From positions 2,356,001 to 2,420,000 of the forward strand of contig NZ_CP022315.1 of the NCBI RefSeq assembly GCF_002216775.1: DNA of 64,000 nt. The letters run 5' to 3'. The translations under genes and the position numbers were made by a program. Source of the DNA: Virgibacillus phasianinus (GTDB taxonomy: Bacteria; Bacillota; Bacilli; Bacillales; Amphibacillaceae). Numbering within the stretch: the first letter of the stretch is position 1; every line of letters begins with the position of its first letter. Below the pieces are notes generated by a model. That model worked only from the letters and a program-made list of their open reading frames with translations. It was not told where the DNA came from and did not search any database. Shown here piece after piece: positions 24,937-33,431 of this stretch.

Positions 24937-25779
24937 ATGTTGACTAAAATGTTATATAATGACCGAATTGTTGAACGGGAAAGCCTGATTAATATTGAGG
25001 ACCGAGGCTACCAATTCGGTGATGGGATCTATGAGGTTATCGGAGTCTACGACGGGGAACCACTCATGCTGGATGAACATATGGAGCGCTTGGAAAGAAG
25101 TGCCCGAGAGGTTAGACTAAACTTGCCGAGTGCAATTTCAGATTTGAAAAATAAGCTAGTAGATTTAGTAGCAGCCAATGGGTTGGGGGAAGGGATTATA
25201 TATATGCAGGTTTCCAGGGGGGCTGCCCCTAGGTGGCATGAATTTCCTAATCATGATGTCTCTCCAGTAACGGTTGCCTATACAAGAGCAGAAGAACGAA
25301 TGACAGATGTTGAGAACGAGGGTGCTTTTGCAATACTTGCAGAGGACATTCGCTGGCTGCGGTGTGATATTAAGACACTTAATTTGCTCCCGAATGTACT
25401 CGCTAAACAAATGGCAGTCGAAAATAATGCAATTGAAGCGATTCTTCATCGCAATGGAACTGTAACGGAAGCAAGTGCATCAAACGTCTTTATCGTTAAA
25501 GGCGGTCAATTGTATACACATCCATCGAACAATTTTATTCTAAACGGCATAACAAGGAAAAAAGTATTTCAATTGTGCGATGCACTTAATTTGAAAATAA
25601 ATGAGGTAACATATTCAACTGACGAATTGTTAGATGCAGACGAAGTTTTTATAACCGCAACAAAGCTTGATGTCGTACCAATTTTAAAAATTGATGATCA
25701 TGTGATTGGGTTAGGAAAGCCAGGAAAAATAACAAGGAGGATTTTGCAGGAGTTTCGTTCACTTTATCTTGATAAATGA
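24937..25779 (+). CDS. dat: D-amino-acid aminotransferase (class IV)
   Basis: This 280-aa fold-type IV transaminase is of the D-alanine aminotransferase type. Seen are the N-terminal EDRGYQFGDGIYEVI motif, the PLP Lys in DIKTLNLLPNVLAK near residue 145, and the Glu of TEASASNVFIV near 178. It exchanges amino groups between D-amino acids and 2-oxo acids. AAAGGGAGG precedes the start. Its stop lies just before the alanine racemase start, and the pair Dat plus Alr would link L- and D-amino acid pools. Inside this operon it may handle a D-configured intermediate; that is inference. Confidence 0.9.
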   Translation: MLTKMLYNDRIVERESLINIEDRGYQFGDGIYEVIGVYDGEPLMLDEHMERLERSAREVRLNLPSAISDLKNKLVDLVAANGLGEGIIYMQVSRGAAPRWHEFPNHDVSPVTVAYTRAEERMTDVENEGAFAILAEDIRWLRCDIKTLNLLPNVLAKQMAVENNAIEAILHRNGTVTEASASNVFIVKGGQLYTHPSNNFILNGITRKKVFQLCDALNLKINEVTYSTDELLDADEVFITATKLDVVPILKIDDHVIGLGKPGKITRRILQEFRSLYLDK

Positions 25780-25801
25780 TCATGAATTGGAGGGGCGAGT
25801 C

Positions 25802-26935
25802 TTGTTACATTCAGTGTCCTTGGAATCACATAGTCCGACTGTGGCGGAAGTAGACCTGACTGCTTTTAAAGAAAATACCCAGAAGCTAAAAAAGCATGTT
25901 GAAAAGAGCATGCTTTTAGCTGTTGTCAAAACAAATGCTTATGGACATGGTATCATTCCAATTGGTCATGAAGCTGTTAATGCTGGGGCAGATCGACTTG
26001 GTGTTACAACTGTTGAAGAAGGTGCAATGCTTCGTGAAAGTGGCATTTCAGCACCTATTCACATTCTTAGTTCCGTTATACCAGAGCAAGCGGTTGATAT
26101 TGTTTCATACAGGTTAACGGCATCCATTTCGTCCAGAAAGCTGGCACGGGCAATTAGTGAGGAGGCAACAAAGCAAGGTCAACACATTCCGGTACATTTG
26201 AAATTAGATACGGGCCTTCATCGATTTGGTGTTGACCCACATGATGTGGTCGATTTCTGTAATACATGCTATCACTTACAAGGTTTGTACTGGGAAGGGA
26301 TATATACCCATTTTTCAAGTGCAGACGAAGGTGATTGGCAATTGACTGAACAGCAGTATACCCTGTTTATGGAAACAGTCATAAAGTTAAATAAACAGGG
26401 TTTTAATTTTCCTGTTCGCCATGTTGGTGGATCAACAATTACGATTGAAAGAAAGGATATGCATCTTGAAATGGTACGGCCAGGGCTTGCTTTATTTGGG
26501 TATCATCCCGTACAACGTCAGCAGGGTATTATTAAATTAAAACCGGTTATGAAAATAAAATCCCAGCTCCTGCATGTTCGTGAGATTCCCGCCAATACAC
26601 CAGTTGGATACGGAGGAAGTTATGTTACTTCAACAAAGGAGAAAATAGCAATTGTCCCGATTGGCCATGGTGATGGTTATCAACGGTTGCTGTCAAATAA
26701 AGGGGAAATGCTTGTAAAAGGAAAGAGAGTCAAAATAGTTGGTACAATTTCACTTGATCAGACGTTGATTAATGTCACAGGTATACCAGATATTAGTTCG
26801 GGTGATGAAGTAATTCTGCTTGGCAGGCAGGGCGATGAGGAAATTTCAGCACGTGATATAGCAAATTGGATTCATAGTGTTGTCGATGAAGTATTGGCAA
26901 GTTTAATGGAGCGGGTTAGGAGGGAGTATGTCTAA
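25802..26935 (+). CDS. alr: Alanine racemase family protein
   Basis: This 377-aa fold-type III PLP racemase has the PLP Lys in VKTNAYGHG near residue 39, the second catalytic Tyr in VGYGGSYV, and the HVGGSTITI phosphate-binding region. Both domains are full length. The start is assigned to TTG 25802, 6 nt after GGAGGGG; an in-frame TTG at 25769 overlaps dat. The chromosome probably has another, housekeeping alr, so this copy in a catabolic operon may act on a different amino acid. That is inferred from position only. Confidence 0.87.
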   Translation: MLHSVSLESHSPTVAEVDLTAFKENTQKLKKHVEKSMLLAVVKTNAYGHGIIPIGHEAVNAGADRLGVTTVEEGAMLRESGISAPIHILSSVIPEQAVDIVSYRLTASISSRKLARAISEEATKQGQHIPVHLKLDTGLHRFGVDPHDVVDFCNTCYHLQGLYWEGIYTHFSSADEGDWQLTEQQYTLFMETVIKLNKQGFNFPVRHVGGSTITIERKDMHLEMVRPGLALFGYHPVQRQQGIIKLKPVMKIKSQLLHVREIPANTPVGYGGSYVTSTKEKIAIVPIGHGDGYQRLLSNKGEMLVKGKRVKIVGTISLDQTLINVTGIPDISSGDEVILLGRQGDEEISARDIANWIHSVVDEVLASLMERVRREYV

Positions 26936-27011
26936 GATAGACAAAATCGGGAAATAAAGGAAACAATTTCATTACAATTAGATAGATTAGCAAAGTATCT
27001 GGAGGGTAATT

Positions 27012-28088
27012 ATGAAACATATCAAGATTGCGTTAATACCTGGTGATGGTATTGGACCAGAGGTTATAGCTGAAGGAGTTAAGGTGCTAAAAGCGATTGA
27101 AAAGATGGATTCTGACATTTCATTTTCTTTCACAACATTTCCCTACGGATGTGAGTATTATCTTGAAAACGGTCGAATGATGGACGAAGATGGCATTGAA
27201 AAGTTGAAAGAATTTGATGCCATTTATTTGGGTGCAGTTGGTTATCCTGGGGTTCCTGATCATATTTCACTGCGGGACCTCCTTTTGAGAATCAGAAAAG
27301 AATTTGATCAGTATGTAAATTTGCGTCCGATTTCACTCCTAAATCCGTCGTTAACGCCTTTAAAATCGAGAACGGAAGAGGATATAGACATGCTTGTTAT
27401 CCGCGAAAATAGTGAAGGGGAGTACGCGGGTGCGGGGGACTGGCTGTTTCCAGGAAAGCCTGAAGAGGTTGTGCTGCAAACAGGTGTATTTTCCCGTAAA
27501 GGGACAGAGCGGATTATTCGTTATGCTTATGAGGAAGCACGCAAGTCGAACAGGTCTTTAACAAGCATTAGTAAAGGAAATGCCTTAAATTATTCGATGG
27601 TTTTTTGGGACAGTGTTTTTGAAGAGGTAGGAAAAGAATATCCGGATGTGAAGACTTTCTCTTACCTTGTTGATGCTGCCAGCCTTTATTTTGTTTCAAA
27701 TCCTGAGAGATTTGAGGTTGTTGTCACCTCCAATCTATTCGGTGATATAGTTACCGATATCGGTGCAGCAATAACGGGAGGACTTGGTTTTGCCACAGGT
27801 GCGAATATCAATCCGGAGAAAGCATTTCCTTCCATGTTTGAACCTGTACATGGATCCGCTCCGGATATAGCTGGGAAAGGCATTGCTAATCCAATTGCGG
27901 TAATTTGGTCTGTCAGCCAAATGCTGGATTTTTTTGGTGAATCAAACTGGGGCAAAGCAGTTCTAACTACGATTAAAGACTTACTTAGGGAAAAGGATTA
28001 TCACACGAAAGAGATAGGCGGGAGTGCTTCAACAAGGCAGGTGGGAAATCGATTTGTTGAAAAACTGATTAAATCCATGAGTCCATAA
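27012..28088 (+). CDS. Tartrate/D-malate dehydrogenase (isopropylmalate dehydrogenase superfamily)
   Basis: This 358-aa NAD+-dependent, metal-requiring beta-decarboxylating dehydrogenase is similar to YcsA/TtuC/DmlA. Seen are LIPGDGIGPEV, the substrate region DHISLRDLLLRIRKEFDQYVNLRPI, the metal-binding TSNLFGDIVTDIGAA, and the nucleotide segment EPVHGSAPDIAGKGIANPIA. The stretch FPYGCEYYLENGRMM is typical of the tartrate group rather than LeuB. Products would be oxaloglycolate, glycerate or pyruvate. It is last in the M20 operon, 76 bp after alr behind GGAGGG, and is followed by a strong terminator. Confidence 0.87.
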   Translation: MKHIKIALIPGDGIGPEVIAEGVKVLKAIEKMDSDISFSFTTFPYGCEYYLENGRMMDEDGIEKLKEFDAIYLGAVGYPGVPDHISLRDLLLRIRKEFDQYVNLRPISLLNPSLTPLKSRTEEDIDMLVIRENSEGEYAGAGDWLFPGKPEEVVLQTGVFSRKGTERIIRYAYEEARKSNRSLTSISKGNALNYSMVFWDSVFEEVGKEYPDVKTFSYLVDAASLYFVSNPERFEVVVTSNLFGDIVTDIGAAITGGLGFATGANINPEKAFPSMFEPVHGSAPDIAGKGIANPIAVIWSVSQMLDFFGESNWGKAVLTTIKDLLREKDYHTKEIGGSASTRQVGNRFVEKLIKSMSP

Positions 28089-28115
28089 GAAAGGCGCAAG
28101 TTTCCCATTTAACGA

Positions 28116-28142
28116 AAAGGGATGCTCCCTTTCACTTTTTTT
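28116..28142 (+). terminator. Terminator after the tartrate dehydrogenase gene
   Basis: AAAGGGA (28116-28122) and TCCCTTT (28126-28132) form a perfect 7-bp stem with loop TGC, followed by CACTTTTTTT. It closes the ectoine-region operon. Confidence 0.85.
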
Positions 28143-28230
28143 GTCAAATTGCTTCTAAAATTGTCAGTTGCTTTCATTGTTGTCAAGAAAGGAGTATAAT
28201 AAAGGAAGTAAGATGAAAGGGGTTTTGTTG

Positions 28231-28413
28231 ATGTCTTTTTCTCGCGGTCCAAAAGAGCCAGTACCTGAAGTAGAAACGGATGTATGGAAGTGCACCAGTG
28301 ATGACTGCCAGGGATGGATGAGGGAGTCATTTAGCTTTGAAGAAGAGCCAAAATGTCCACTTTGCCAATCATCTATGGAAAAGGAAAAACGTATGCTGCC
28401 CGAATTAAAATAA
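28231..28413 (+). CDS. YdjO-like cold-inducible zinc protein
   Basis: This 60-aa protein has the CTSDDC and CPLC pairs forming a probable zinc site, and GWMRESFSFEEEPKCPLC matches the YdjO family of Bacillus. The ATG at 28231 follows AAAGGGG. ATG 28213 upstream would give a longer, atypical N-terminus. The function is unknown beyond cold induction of the B. subtilis relative. A short GATG/CATC hairpin with TTTTTT at 28511-28534 is a weak terminator. Confidence 0.8.
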   Translation: MSFSRGPKEPVPEVETDVWKCTSDDCQGWMRESFSFEEEPKCPLCQSSMEKEKRMLPELK

Positions 28414-28580
28414 GGCAAAATACAGGTATTCCAAGTAGTTGGAGCTATTCATTACTTGTTCTAAATAGAATAAATATTGCTTTTTTTTATGCTTATATAT
28501 AGTTGCTTGGGATGTCTGATTTGGCATCTTTTTTATATAGCAGAAGCATTGTACGGTCGATGTGATCGATAGCTTCAAAG

Positions 28581-28615
28581 AAAAACCCCAGTCACAGTTG
28601 TTGGCTGGGGTTTTT
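28581..28615. terminator. Bidirectional-looking terminator
   Basis: AAAAACCCCAG and CTGGGGTTTTT form a stem with A- and T-tracts on the two sides. It lies in the 348-bp gap between the ydjO-like gene and the aldehyde dehydrogenase promoter. Confidence 0.85.
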
Positions 28616-28653
28616 CGTGCTTAAAAAGAATGAAAAAATGAAAAGTCTAATAG

Positions 28654-28737
28654 TTGCAACAATTCATAAAAAATTGCTATAATTATAGTAGAATGACTGA
28701 CATAGATAACTCATCATATAAAATGGAAACGGTTACA
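28654..28737 (+). promoter_or_regulatory. Aldehyde dehydrogenase promoter with CcpA cre site
   Basis: TTGCAA (28654-28659) and TATAAT (28678-28683) are 18 bp apart. ATGGAAACGGTTACA (28723-28737) fits every fixed position of the cre consensus WTGNAANCGNWWNCA. It lies some 35 bp after the expected start, a roadblock position for carbon catabolite repression. Confidence 0.75.
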
Positions 28738-28761
28738 ACAATTCGAGGAGGAATGTAGCAC

Positions 28762-30282
28762 ATGCAATACGCAAATCCAAACACTGATGGGGCAAAAGTA
28801 GAATTTAAGGATCGGTACGATAACTTTATTGGAGGAGAATACAAGCCGCCTGTAAGTGGTAAATATTTTGAAAATGTTAGTCCGGTTACTGGAAAGGTAT
28901 TTTGTGAAATTGCTAGATCTACGAAAGAAGATGTGGAGGCGGCAGTTGATGCTGGGCATGCCGCGGCGGAAAAGTGGGGACAGACTTCGGTAGCGGAACG
29001 TTCGAATATTTTAAATAAAATCGCTGATAGAATGGAAGCCAATCTGGAAACACTCGCTGTCGCGGAAACATGGGATAATGGAAAAGCGGTTCGGGAAACA
29101 TTAGCTGCGGACATTCCATTGGCTATTGATCATTTTCGTTATTTTGCTGGGGCAATTCGTGCCCAAGAAGGCGGATTAAGTCAAATTGATAATGATACAG
29201 TAGCGTATCATTTTCATGAGCCGTTAGGTGTTGTGGGGCAAATCATTCCCTGGAATTTCCCGATATTAATGGCTACATGGAAATTAGCTCCAGCACTCGC
29301 AGCAGGGAATTGTGTAGTATTAAAACCTGCAGAACAAACTCCTGCATCGATTCATGTGCTACTTGATCTGATTAAAGATCTCCTGCCAGCTGGTGTACTT
29401 AATATTGTTAATGGATTTGGTGTAGAAGCTGGGAAGCCACTTGCGTCCAATAGTCGAATTGCCAAAATTGCGTTCACCGGGGAAACTACCACTGGTCGAT
29501 TAATCATGCAATATGCTTCCGAAAATATTATTCCGGTAACCCTTGAACTTGGTGGGAAGTCACCGAATATTTTCTTTGAGGATGTTATGGATAAGGACGA
29601 TGGATTTTTGGATAAGGCAATTGAGGGCCTTGTCATGTTTGCGCTAAACCAGGGGGAAGTTTGTACATGTCCTTCCAGGGCACTTGTTCACGAATCCATC
29701 TATGATGAATTCATGCAACGTGCAGTGGAGCGGGTTAAACAAATTAAAATCGGTCACCCGCTTGATACTGATACAATGATGGGTGCTCAAGCATCACAGG
29801 AGCAACTTGAAAAAATTCAATCCTATCTGGATATTGGAAAACAGGAAGGTGCTGAAGTCCTTGTTGGCGGAAACACCAATAAATTAGCTGGGGATATGGA
29901 AAACGGTTATTATGTTGAACCAACTATTTTCAAAGGAAATAATAAAATGCGTATTTTCCAAGAAGAAATTTTTGGACCGGTATTATCCGTGACGACATTC
30001 AAGGATCAAGAGGAAGCTATGGAAATTGCTAATGATACGCTATATGGATTGGGGGCAGGTGTCTGGACGCGTAATATCAATACAGCATATCGATTTGGAC
30101 GCGGAATTCAGGCTGGGCGTGTGTGGACGAATTGCTATCATCAATATCCAGCACATGCTGCGTTTGGTGGATATAAGAAATCTGGTATTGGCCGTGAAAA
30201 TCATTTAATGATGCTTGATCACTATCAACAAACGAAGAACCTGCTTATAAGTTATTCGGAGGATGTTGCTGGTTTATTTTAA
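28762..30282 (+). CDS. Acetaldehyde-type aldehyde dehydrogenase (ExaC/AldB-like)
   Basis: This 506-aa NAD+ dehydrogenase probably oxidises acetaldehyde or related short aldehydes to acids. Seen are [10 protein letters not shown], the catalytic Glu in [12 protein letters not shown], the Cys pair in [12 protein letters not shown] (nucleophile first) and [10 protein letters not shown]. The long form with the ending [15 protein letters not shown] is typical of the ExaC group. It is followed 50 bp later by a DUF779 gene, which accompanies this dehydrogenase in many genomes. The upstream cre site suggests repression by preferred sugars. Confidence 0.9.
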   Translation: MQYANPNTDGAKVEFKDRYDNFIGGEYKPPVSGKYFENVSPVTGKVFCEIARSTKEDVEAAVDAGHAAAEKWGQTSVAERSNILNKIADRMEANLETLAVAETWDNGKAVRETLAADIPLAIDHFRYFAGAIRAQEGGLSQIDNDTVAYHFHEPLGVVGQIIPWNFPILMATWKLAPALAAGNCVVLKPAEQTPASIHVLLDLIKDLLPAGVLNIVNGFGVEAGKPLASNSRIAKIAFTGETTTGRLIMQYASENIIPVTLELGGKSPNIFFEDVMDKDDGFLDKAIEGLVMFALNQGEVCTCPSRALVHESIYDEFMQRAVERVKQIKIGHPLDTDTMMGAQASQEQLEKIQSYLDIGKQEGAEVLVGGNTNKLAGDMENGYYVEPTIFKGNNKMRIFQEEIFGPVLSVTTFKDQEEAMEIANDTLYGLGAGVWTRNINTAYRFGRGIQAGRVWTNCYHQYPAHAAFGGYKKSGIGRENHLMMLDHYQQTKNLLISYSEDVAGLF

Positions 30283-30332
30283 CGTAATACTGTGAACCAT
30301 TTTCTCGAGTACTGTAAAGGAGGTTGAAAAAT

Positions 30333-30689
30333 TTGGTTGAGCGGGTTACTGCCACAAATGAAGCGTTACATCTCATTGAAACGTTAAAGGAAATGCATGG
30401 CGATTTAATGTTTCATCAATCTGGCGGCTGTTGTGATGGCAGTTCACCGATGTGTTATCCAAGAGGTGAATTCCGAACGGGTGAATCAGATGTACTGCTT
30501 GGCGAAATAGGGGAAACCCCATTTTATATGGCAAAAGATCAATATGAGTATTGGAAACATACACAGATTATCGTTGATGCCATTGATGGCCGTGGTGGGA
30601 TGTTTTCATTGGAGGGGCCAGAAGGAAAACGATTTTTGACAAGATCACGTGTTTTTACAGAGGAAGAACGGGCAGAATTAGCCAAATAG
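30333..30689 (+). CDS. DUF779 protein, aldehyde-dehydrogenase partner
   Basis: This 118-aa protein of the DUF779 family contains a conserved HQSGGCCDGSSPMC Cys cluster that may bind a metal or act in redox. The start TTG 30333 lies 8 nt after AAAGGAGG; a TTG at 30324 overlaps that site and was rejected. It shares a transcript with the dehydrogenase. No biochemical function is established to my knowledge. Confidence 0.82.
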   Translation: MVERVTATNEALHLIETLKEMHGDLMFHQSGGCCDGSSPMCYPRGEFRTGESDVLLGEIGETPFYMAKDQYEYWKHTQIIVDAIDGRGGMFSLEGPEGKRFLTRSRVFTEEERAELAK

Positions 30690-30705
30690 ATATATAATAG
30701 GAAAA

Positions 30706-30742
30706 AGTCATCAGCTTATACATTTTTGTTGATGATTTTTTT
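30706..30742 (+). terminator. Terminator after the DUF779 gene
   Basis: TCATCA (30708-30713) pairs with TGATGA (30730-30735), followed by seven T residues. Confidence 0.8.
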
Positions 30743-30786
30743 CGTTATACTTTAAGGAAATATAATTATTATCGGTATAAAGTGTA

Positions 30787-30848
30787 AAAAAATCTAAGGC
30801 TATCGCCATTCGTTCTTGGTGGCAAGCCAAGATTTTCTAATACCTTTT
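30787..30848 (+). repeat. Leader hairpin element, copy B
   Basis: Nested pairing is possible: AAAATCT with AGATTTT, GGCT (30798-30801) with AGCC (30825-30828), and CGCCA (30804-30808) with TGGTG (30817-30821). CAAGCCAAG and TTCTAA then precede the AAGGGAGG ribosome site. It aligns closely with copy A at 22651-22699, including a G-U pair here where copy A has G-C. Confidence 0.5.
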
Positions 30849-30864
30849 AAGGGAGGAATTTGCT

Positions 30865-31647
30865 TTGAAACATACTGTTGCCATGATACAGCTCGATATT
30901 AAGTACGGGGATCCAAAGTCCAATTTCACGCATGCTTCGACACAGATTGAGAAAGCCGCAATAGCTGGTGCAGATATAGTTCTGCTTCCGGAGTTATGGA
31001 CTACTGGCTATGACTTAACAAGATTAGATGAAATAGCCGACAATCATGCCCGGAAATCGATAGCGTTCTTACAGGAGCAAGCAAGAAAACATAATGTTAG
31101 TTTAGTAGGGGGATCTGTTGCCGAAAAGTATGAAGACGGGGTACGGAATACATTACTGGTAATAGATGAAAAAGGAGAGCTTGTGCACAAATATAGTAAA
31201 CTGCATTTATTTCAATTAATGGATGAACATATATACTTGGAAGAGGGCGAGGATGACGCGGAATTTGAATTAGCCGGGGTAAAATCCACTGGGTTTATTT
31301 GTTATGATATCCGTTTCCCAGAGTGGATGCGAAAATCAGCATTACAGGGTGCAAAGGTAATGTATGTCGTAGCAGAATGGCCGAATCCTCGGATTGATCA
31401 TTGGAAAACTTTACTTCAGGCCCGTGCTATCGAAAATCAATGTTATGTTGTGGCATGTAATAGAAGTGGGGCTGATCCAAAAAATGAATTTGGCGGCATG
31501 TCTCTTATTGTTGATCCATGGGGCGAGATTATTGCAGAAGGAAGTAGAAGAGAAGAAATTGTCGTTGGAGAAATTGACTTTGCGTTAGTTGACGAGGTTA
31601 GGAAACGGATACCCGTGTTTAGGGACCGGCGGGAAGGGCGGTACTAA
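30865..31647 (+). CDS. Carbon-nitrogen hydrolase (omega-amidase, MtnU-like)
   Basis: This 260-aa nitrilase-superfamily enzyme shows the Glu-Lys-Cys triad in LLPELWTTGY, KYSKLHLFQL and GFICYDIRFPEW. The RFPEW motif and size fit omega-amidases such as B. subtilis MtnU/YkrU, which hydrolyse 2-oxoglutaramate or 2-oxosuccinamate. The TTG start follows AAGGGAGGAA. The methionine-salvage neighbours of mtnU are not present here, so the physiological substrate is uncertain. The leader contains hairpin element copy B. Confidence 0.83.
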   Translation: MKHTVAMIQLDIKYGDPKSNFTHASTQIEKAAIAGADIVLLPELWTTGYDLTRLDEIADNHARKSIAFLQEQARKHNVSLVGGSVAEKYEDGVRNTLLVIDEKGELVHKYSKLHLFQLMDEHIYLEEGEDDAEFELAGVKSTGFICYDIRFPEWMRKSALQGAKVMYVVAEWPNPRIDHWKTLLQARAIENQCYVVACNRSGADPKNEFGGMSLIVDPWGEIIAEGSRREEIVVGEIDFALVDEVRKRIPVFRDRREGRY

Positions 31648-31724
31648 AAAATAACTTGATATTCACACATCTGCCCAATTTTCATACAATAATAAAGTAA
31701 AAAAGCTTGGAAGGGTGTGTTAGC

Positions 31725-32747
31725 TTGTCTGGAAAAAATTATTATTATCTGTCAGGTAATACCGCGCAAGGACTCATTAGTTTTTCTGAATCAAATTTAG
31801 CTGGTTTAACTAATGTTTTCTTCTTAAATCATCCATCTGAATCGTTAAAAACGGAATTGATAAGCAAAGTTATCAAACATTATGAAGGCAGTTTTGATCT
31901 CGAAATTATAAAAAGTGTAAATGGACATGAATTTCTTGATGGGGTTGTTATACGCGATAAGTCATTAGCAGTAATTTCACAGCCAGTAAAGTCTGAAAAT
32001 ATAACTGAAATTGATTTAAGAAACGGAACTGACGTAGATGAATGTAAGGATTTGCATGAAAAGAAGATTTCATTGACAAACGCAGCTTATCAAGCATTCG
32101 ATGCAGGCTTACATGTACATGATGAACTTGAAAAAATCTACATTAATGAAATGGATTTTGCTATGGCCAATCAGGTAGCAAATGATTTTATCAGCAAAGT
32201 TCTTCCATCAATTGTAGAAAGGGAAGGCCATATTTACCATCGTTTGTTCGGTACTAACACCAAGGATGGTGTGGTAAATGTGGTTCCCGAACTCATCAAT
32301 AGTGTATCAAAAGCCTATTTCATAAAAGGTCGTGCCGGGACTGGTAAGTCAACATTTATGAAAAAGCTAGCAAATGCATGTAAGGATAACGGTTACAAAG
32401 TGGAATTATATCACTGCAGTTTTGATTCGAACAGTATTGATATGGTGCTCGTTCGGGAACTTGATTTCTGCATTTTTGATAGTACTGACCCTCATGAATT
32501 TTTCCCGGAACGAGTTGGAGATGAGATAGTTGATTTATACGAGAAGCTGGTCACACCTGGAACGGATGAAAAATTTTCTACTGAAATCAATGAACTGAAT
32601 AATCGTTATAAATCCTATATGCAAAAAGGAATAGCGCATTTACAAGAGGCGGGACTATATCATAGTAAGCTTGAGGAAAATTATAAAAGCGTTAATCAAA
32701 CAGACATAAATGAAATAACTGACTACATGTATAATCAAATTAAATAG
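31725..32747 (+). CDS. P-loop NTPase-like protein with tandem domains (PRK06851 type)
   Basis: This 340-aa cytosolic protein appears to have two homologous halves. The C-terminal half has an intact Walker A, FIKGRAGTGKSTFMKK near residue 205, and the conserved ELDFCIFDSTDPHEFFP region. In the N-terminal half the matching position reads VFFLNHPSESLKTELISK, so the nucleotide-binding Gly and Lys are lost. TTG 31725 lies 8 nt after GGAAGGGTG; an earlier TTG overlaps that site. The family is conserved in Bacillales, but its function is unknown to me. Confidence 0.75.
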   Translation: MSGKNYYYLSGNTAQGLISFSESNLAGLTNVFFLNHPSESLKTELISKVIKHYEGSFDLEIIKSVNGHEFLDGVVIRDKSLAVISQPVKSENITEIDLRNGTDVDECKDLHEKKISLTNAAYQAFDAGLHVHDELEKIYINEMDFAMANQVANDFISKVLPSIVEREGHIYHRLFGTNTKDGVVNVVPELINSVSKAYFIKGRAGTGKSTFMKKLANACKDNGYKVELYHCSFDSNSIDMVLVRELDFCIFDSTDPHEFFPERVGDEIVDLYEKLVTPGTDEKFSTEINELNNRYKSYMQKGIAHLQEAGLYHSKLEENYKSVNQTDINEITDYMYNQIK

Positions 32748-32923
32748 ATATAGTTTGCCGTCAACTTTTTCAAAGTTGGCGGCAGCTTATACAAAAGTAG
32801 CATTTTACTTATCTCGTTAACTATATAAATTTAATTCAACAAACTTTTCTCTTGTTTTTTTTTGAAAAGTTAGGTAAAATTAATTAACTGAAAATTTGAT
32901 AAATGATTCAGGAGGTGGAGAAA

Positions 32924-33364
32924 ATGCTAACCGTAAAAATGTTAAAGCCATACTACATTAAGACAGAAAACGATTATGTTCGAATTATCTTAGCTTATCA
33001 GTATTTTGCTTTATTTATTAATGAAAAGGTATATCAGTTTGTCCCCACCAAAGCTAAGGAAATTCAAATAAATCGAAGGACACAGAAGGTCGTCAATACC
33101 GATGCACTGTTCGCCTTTCAAAAAGGCAAAGATGTCATTCAAGTTGCTATGAGTGAGCTTATATCCATTCCTGATTTTTTGCTACAACTTAATGAAATTG
33201 CAAAACCCTATTATATAAACGAAACGGAAGAGGAAATTAACTTCAAAAATGAAAACGCTACCATTATTAGTGAGTTGGAACAAGAAAATATCAAGCGGCT
33301 AATTGATCAAGCATTAGATGATCGTAACAGAGCTGCATTTGAAAGACTTGTGGAACTATTATAA
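32924..33364 (+). CDS. IDEAL-domain protein
   Basis: This 146-aa protein ends with LIDQALDDRNRAAFERLVELL, matching the short IDEAL domain found at the C-terminus of several Firmicute proteins. The first 100 residues are a beta-rich domain without recognisable catalytic motifs. ATG 32924 is chosen because AGGAGGTGGAG precedes it. It is a single gene between the P-loop protein and the convergent pbp gene; its role is unknown. Confidence 0.75.
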   Translation: MLTVKMLKPYYIKTENDYVRIILAYQYFALFINEKVYQFVPTKAKEIQINRRTQKVVNTDALFAFQKGKDVIQVAMSELISIPDFLLQLNEIAKPYYINETEEEINFKNENATIISELEQENIKRLIDQALDDRNRAAFERLVELL

Positions 33365-33390
33365 TGACAAAGAGTCTGCCCCAAGGATGA

Positions 33391-33427
33391 ATAAAAGCTA
33401 CTCCTAAAAATTAAGGAGTAGCTTTTA
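33391..33427. terminator. Bidirectional terminator between the IDEAL-domain gene and pbp
   Basis: AAAAGCTACTCCT and AGGAGTAGCTTTT form a 13-bp perfect stem with A/T tracts on both sides, between convergent genes. Confidence 0.9.
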
Positions 33428-33431
33428 TATG

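Noticed and set aside
25769-25801. Alanine racemase start at TTG 25769
   Set aside because: It overlaps dat and has no ribosome site, while TTG 25802 has GGAGGGG at proper distance.
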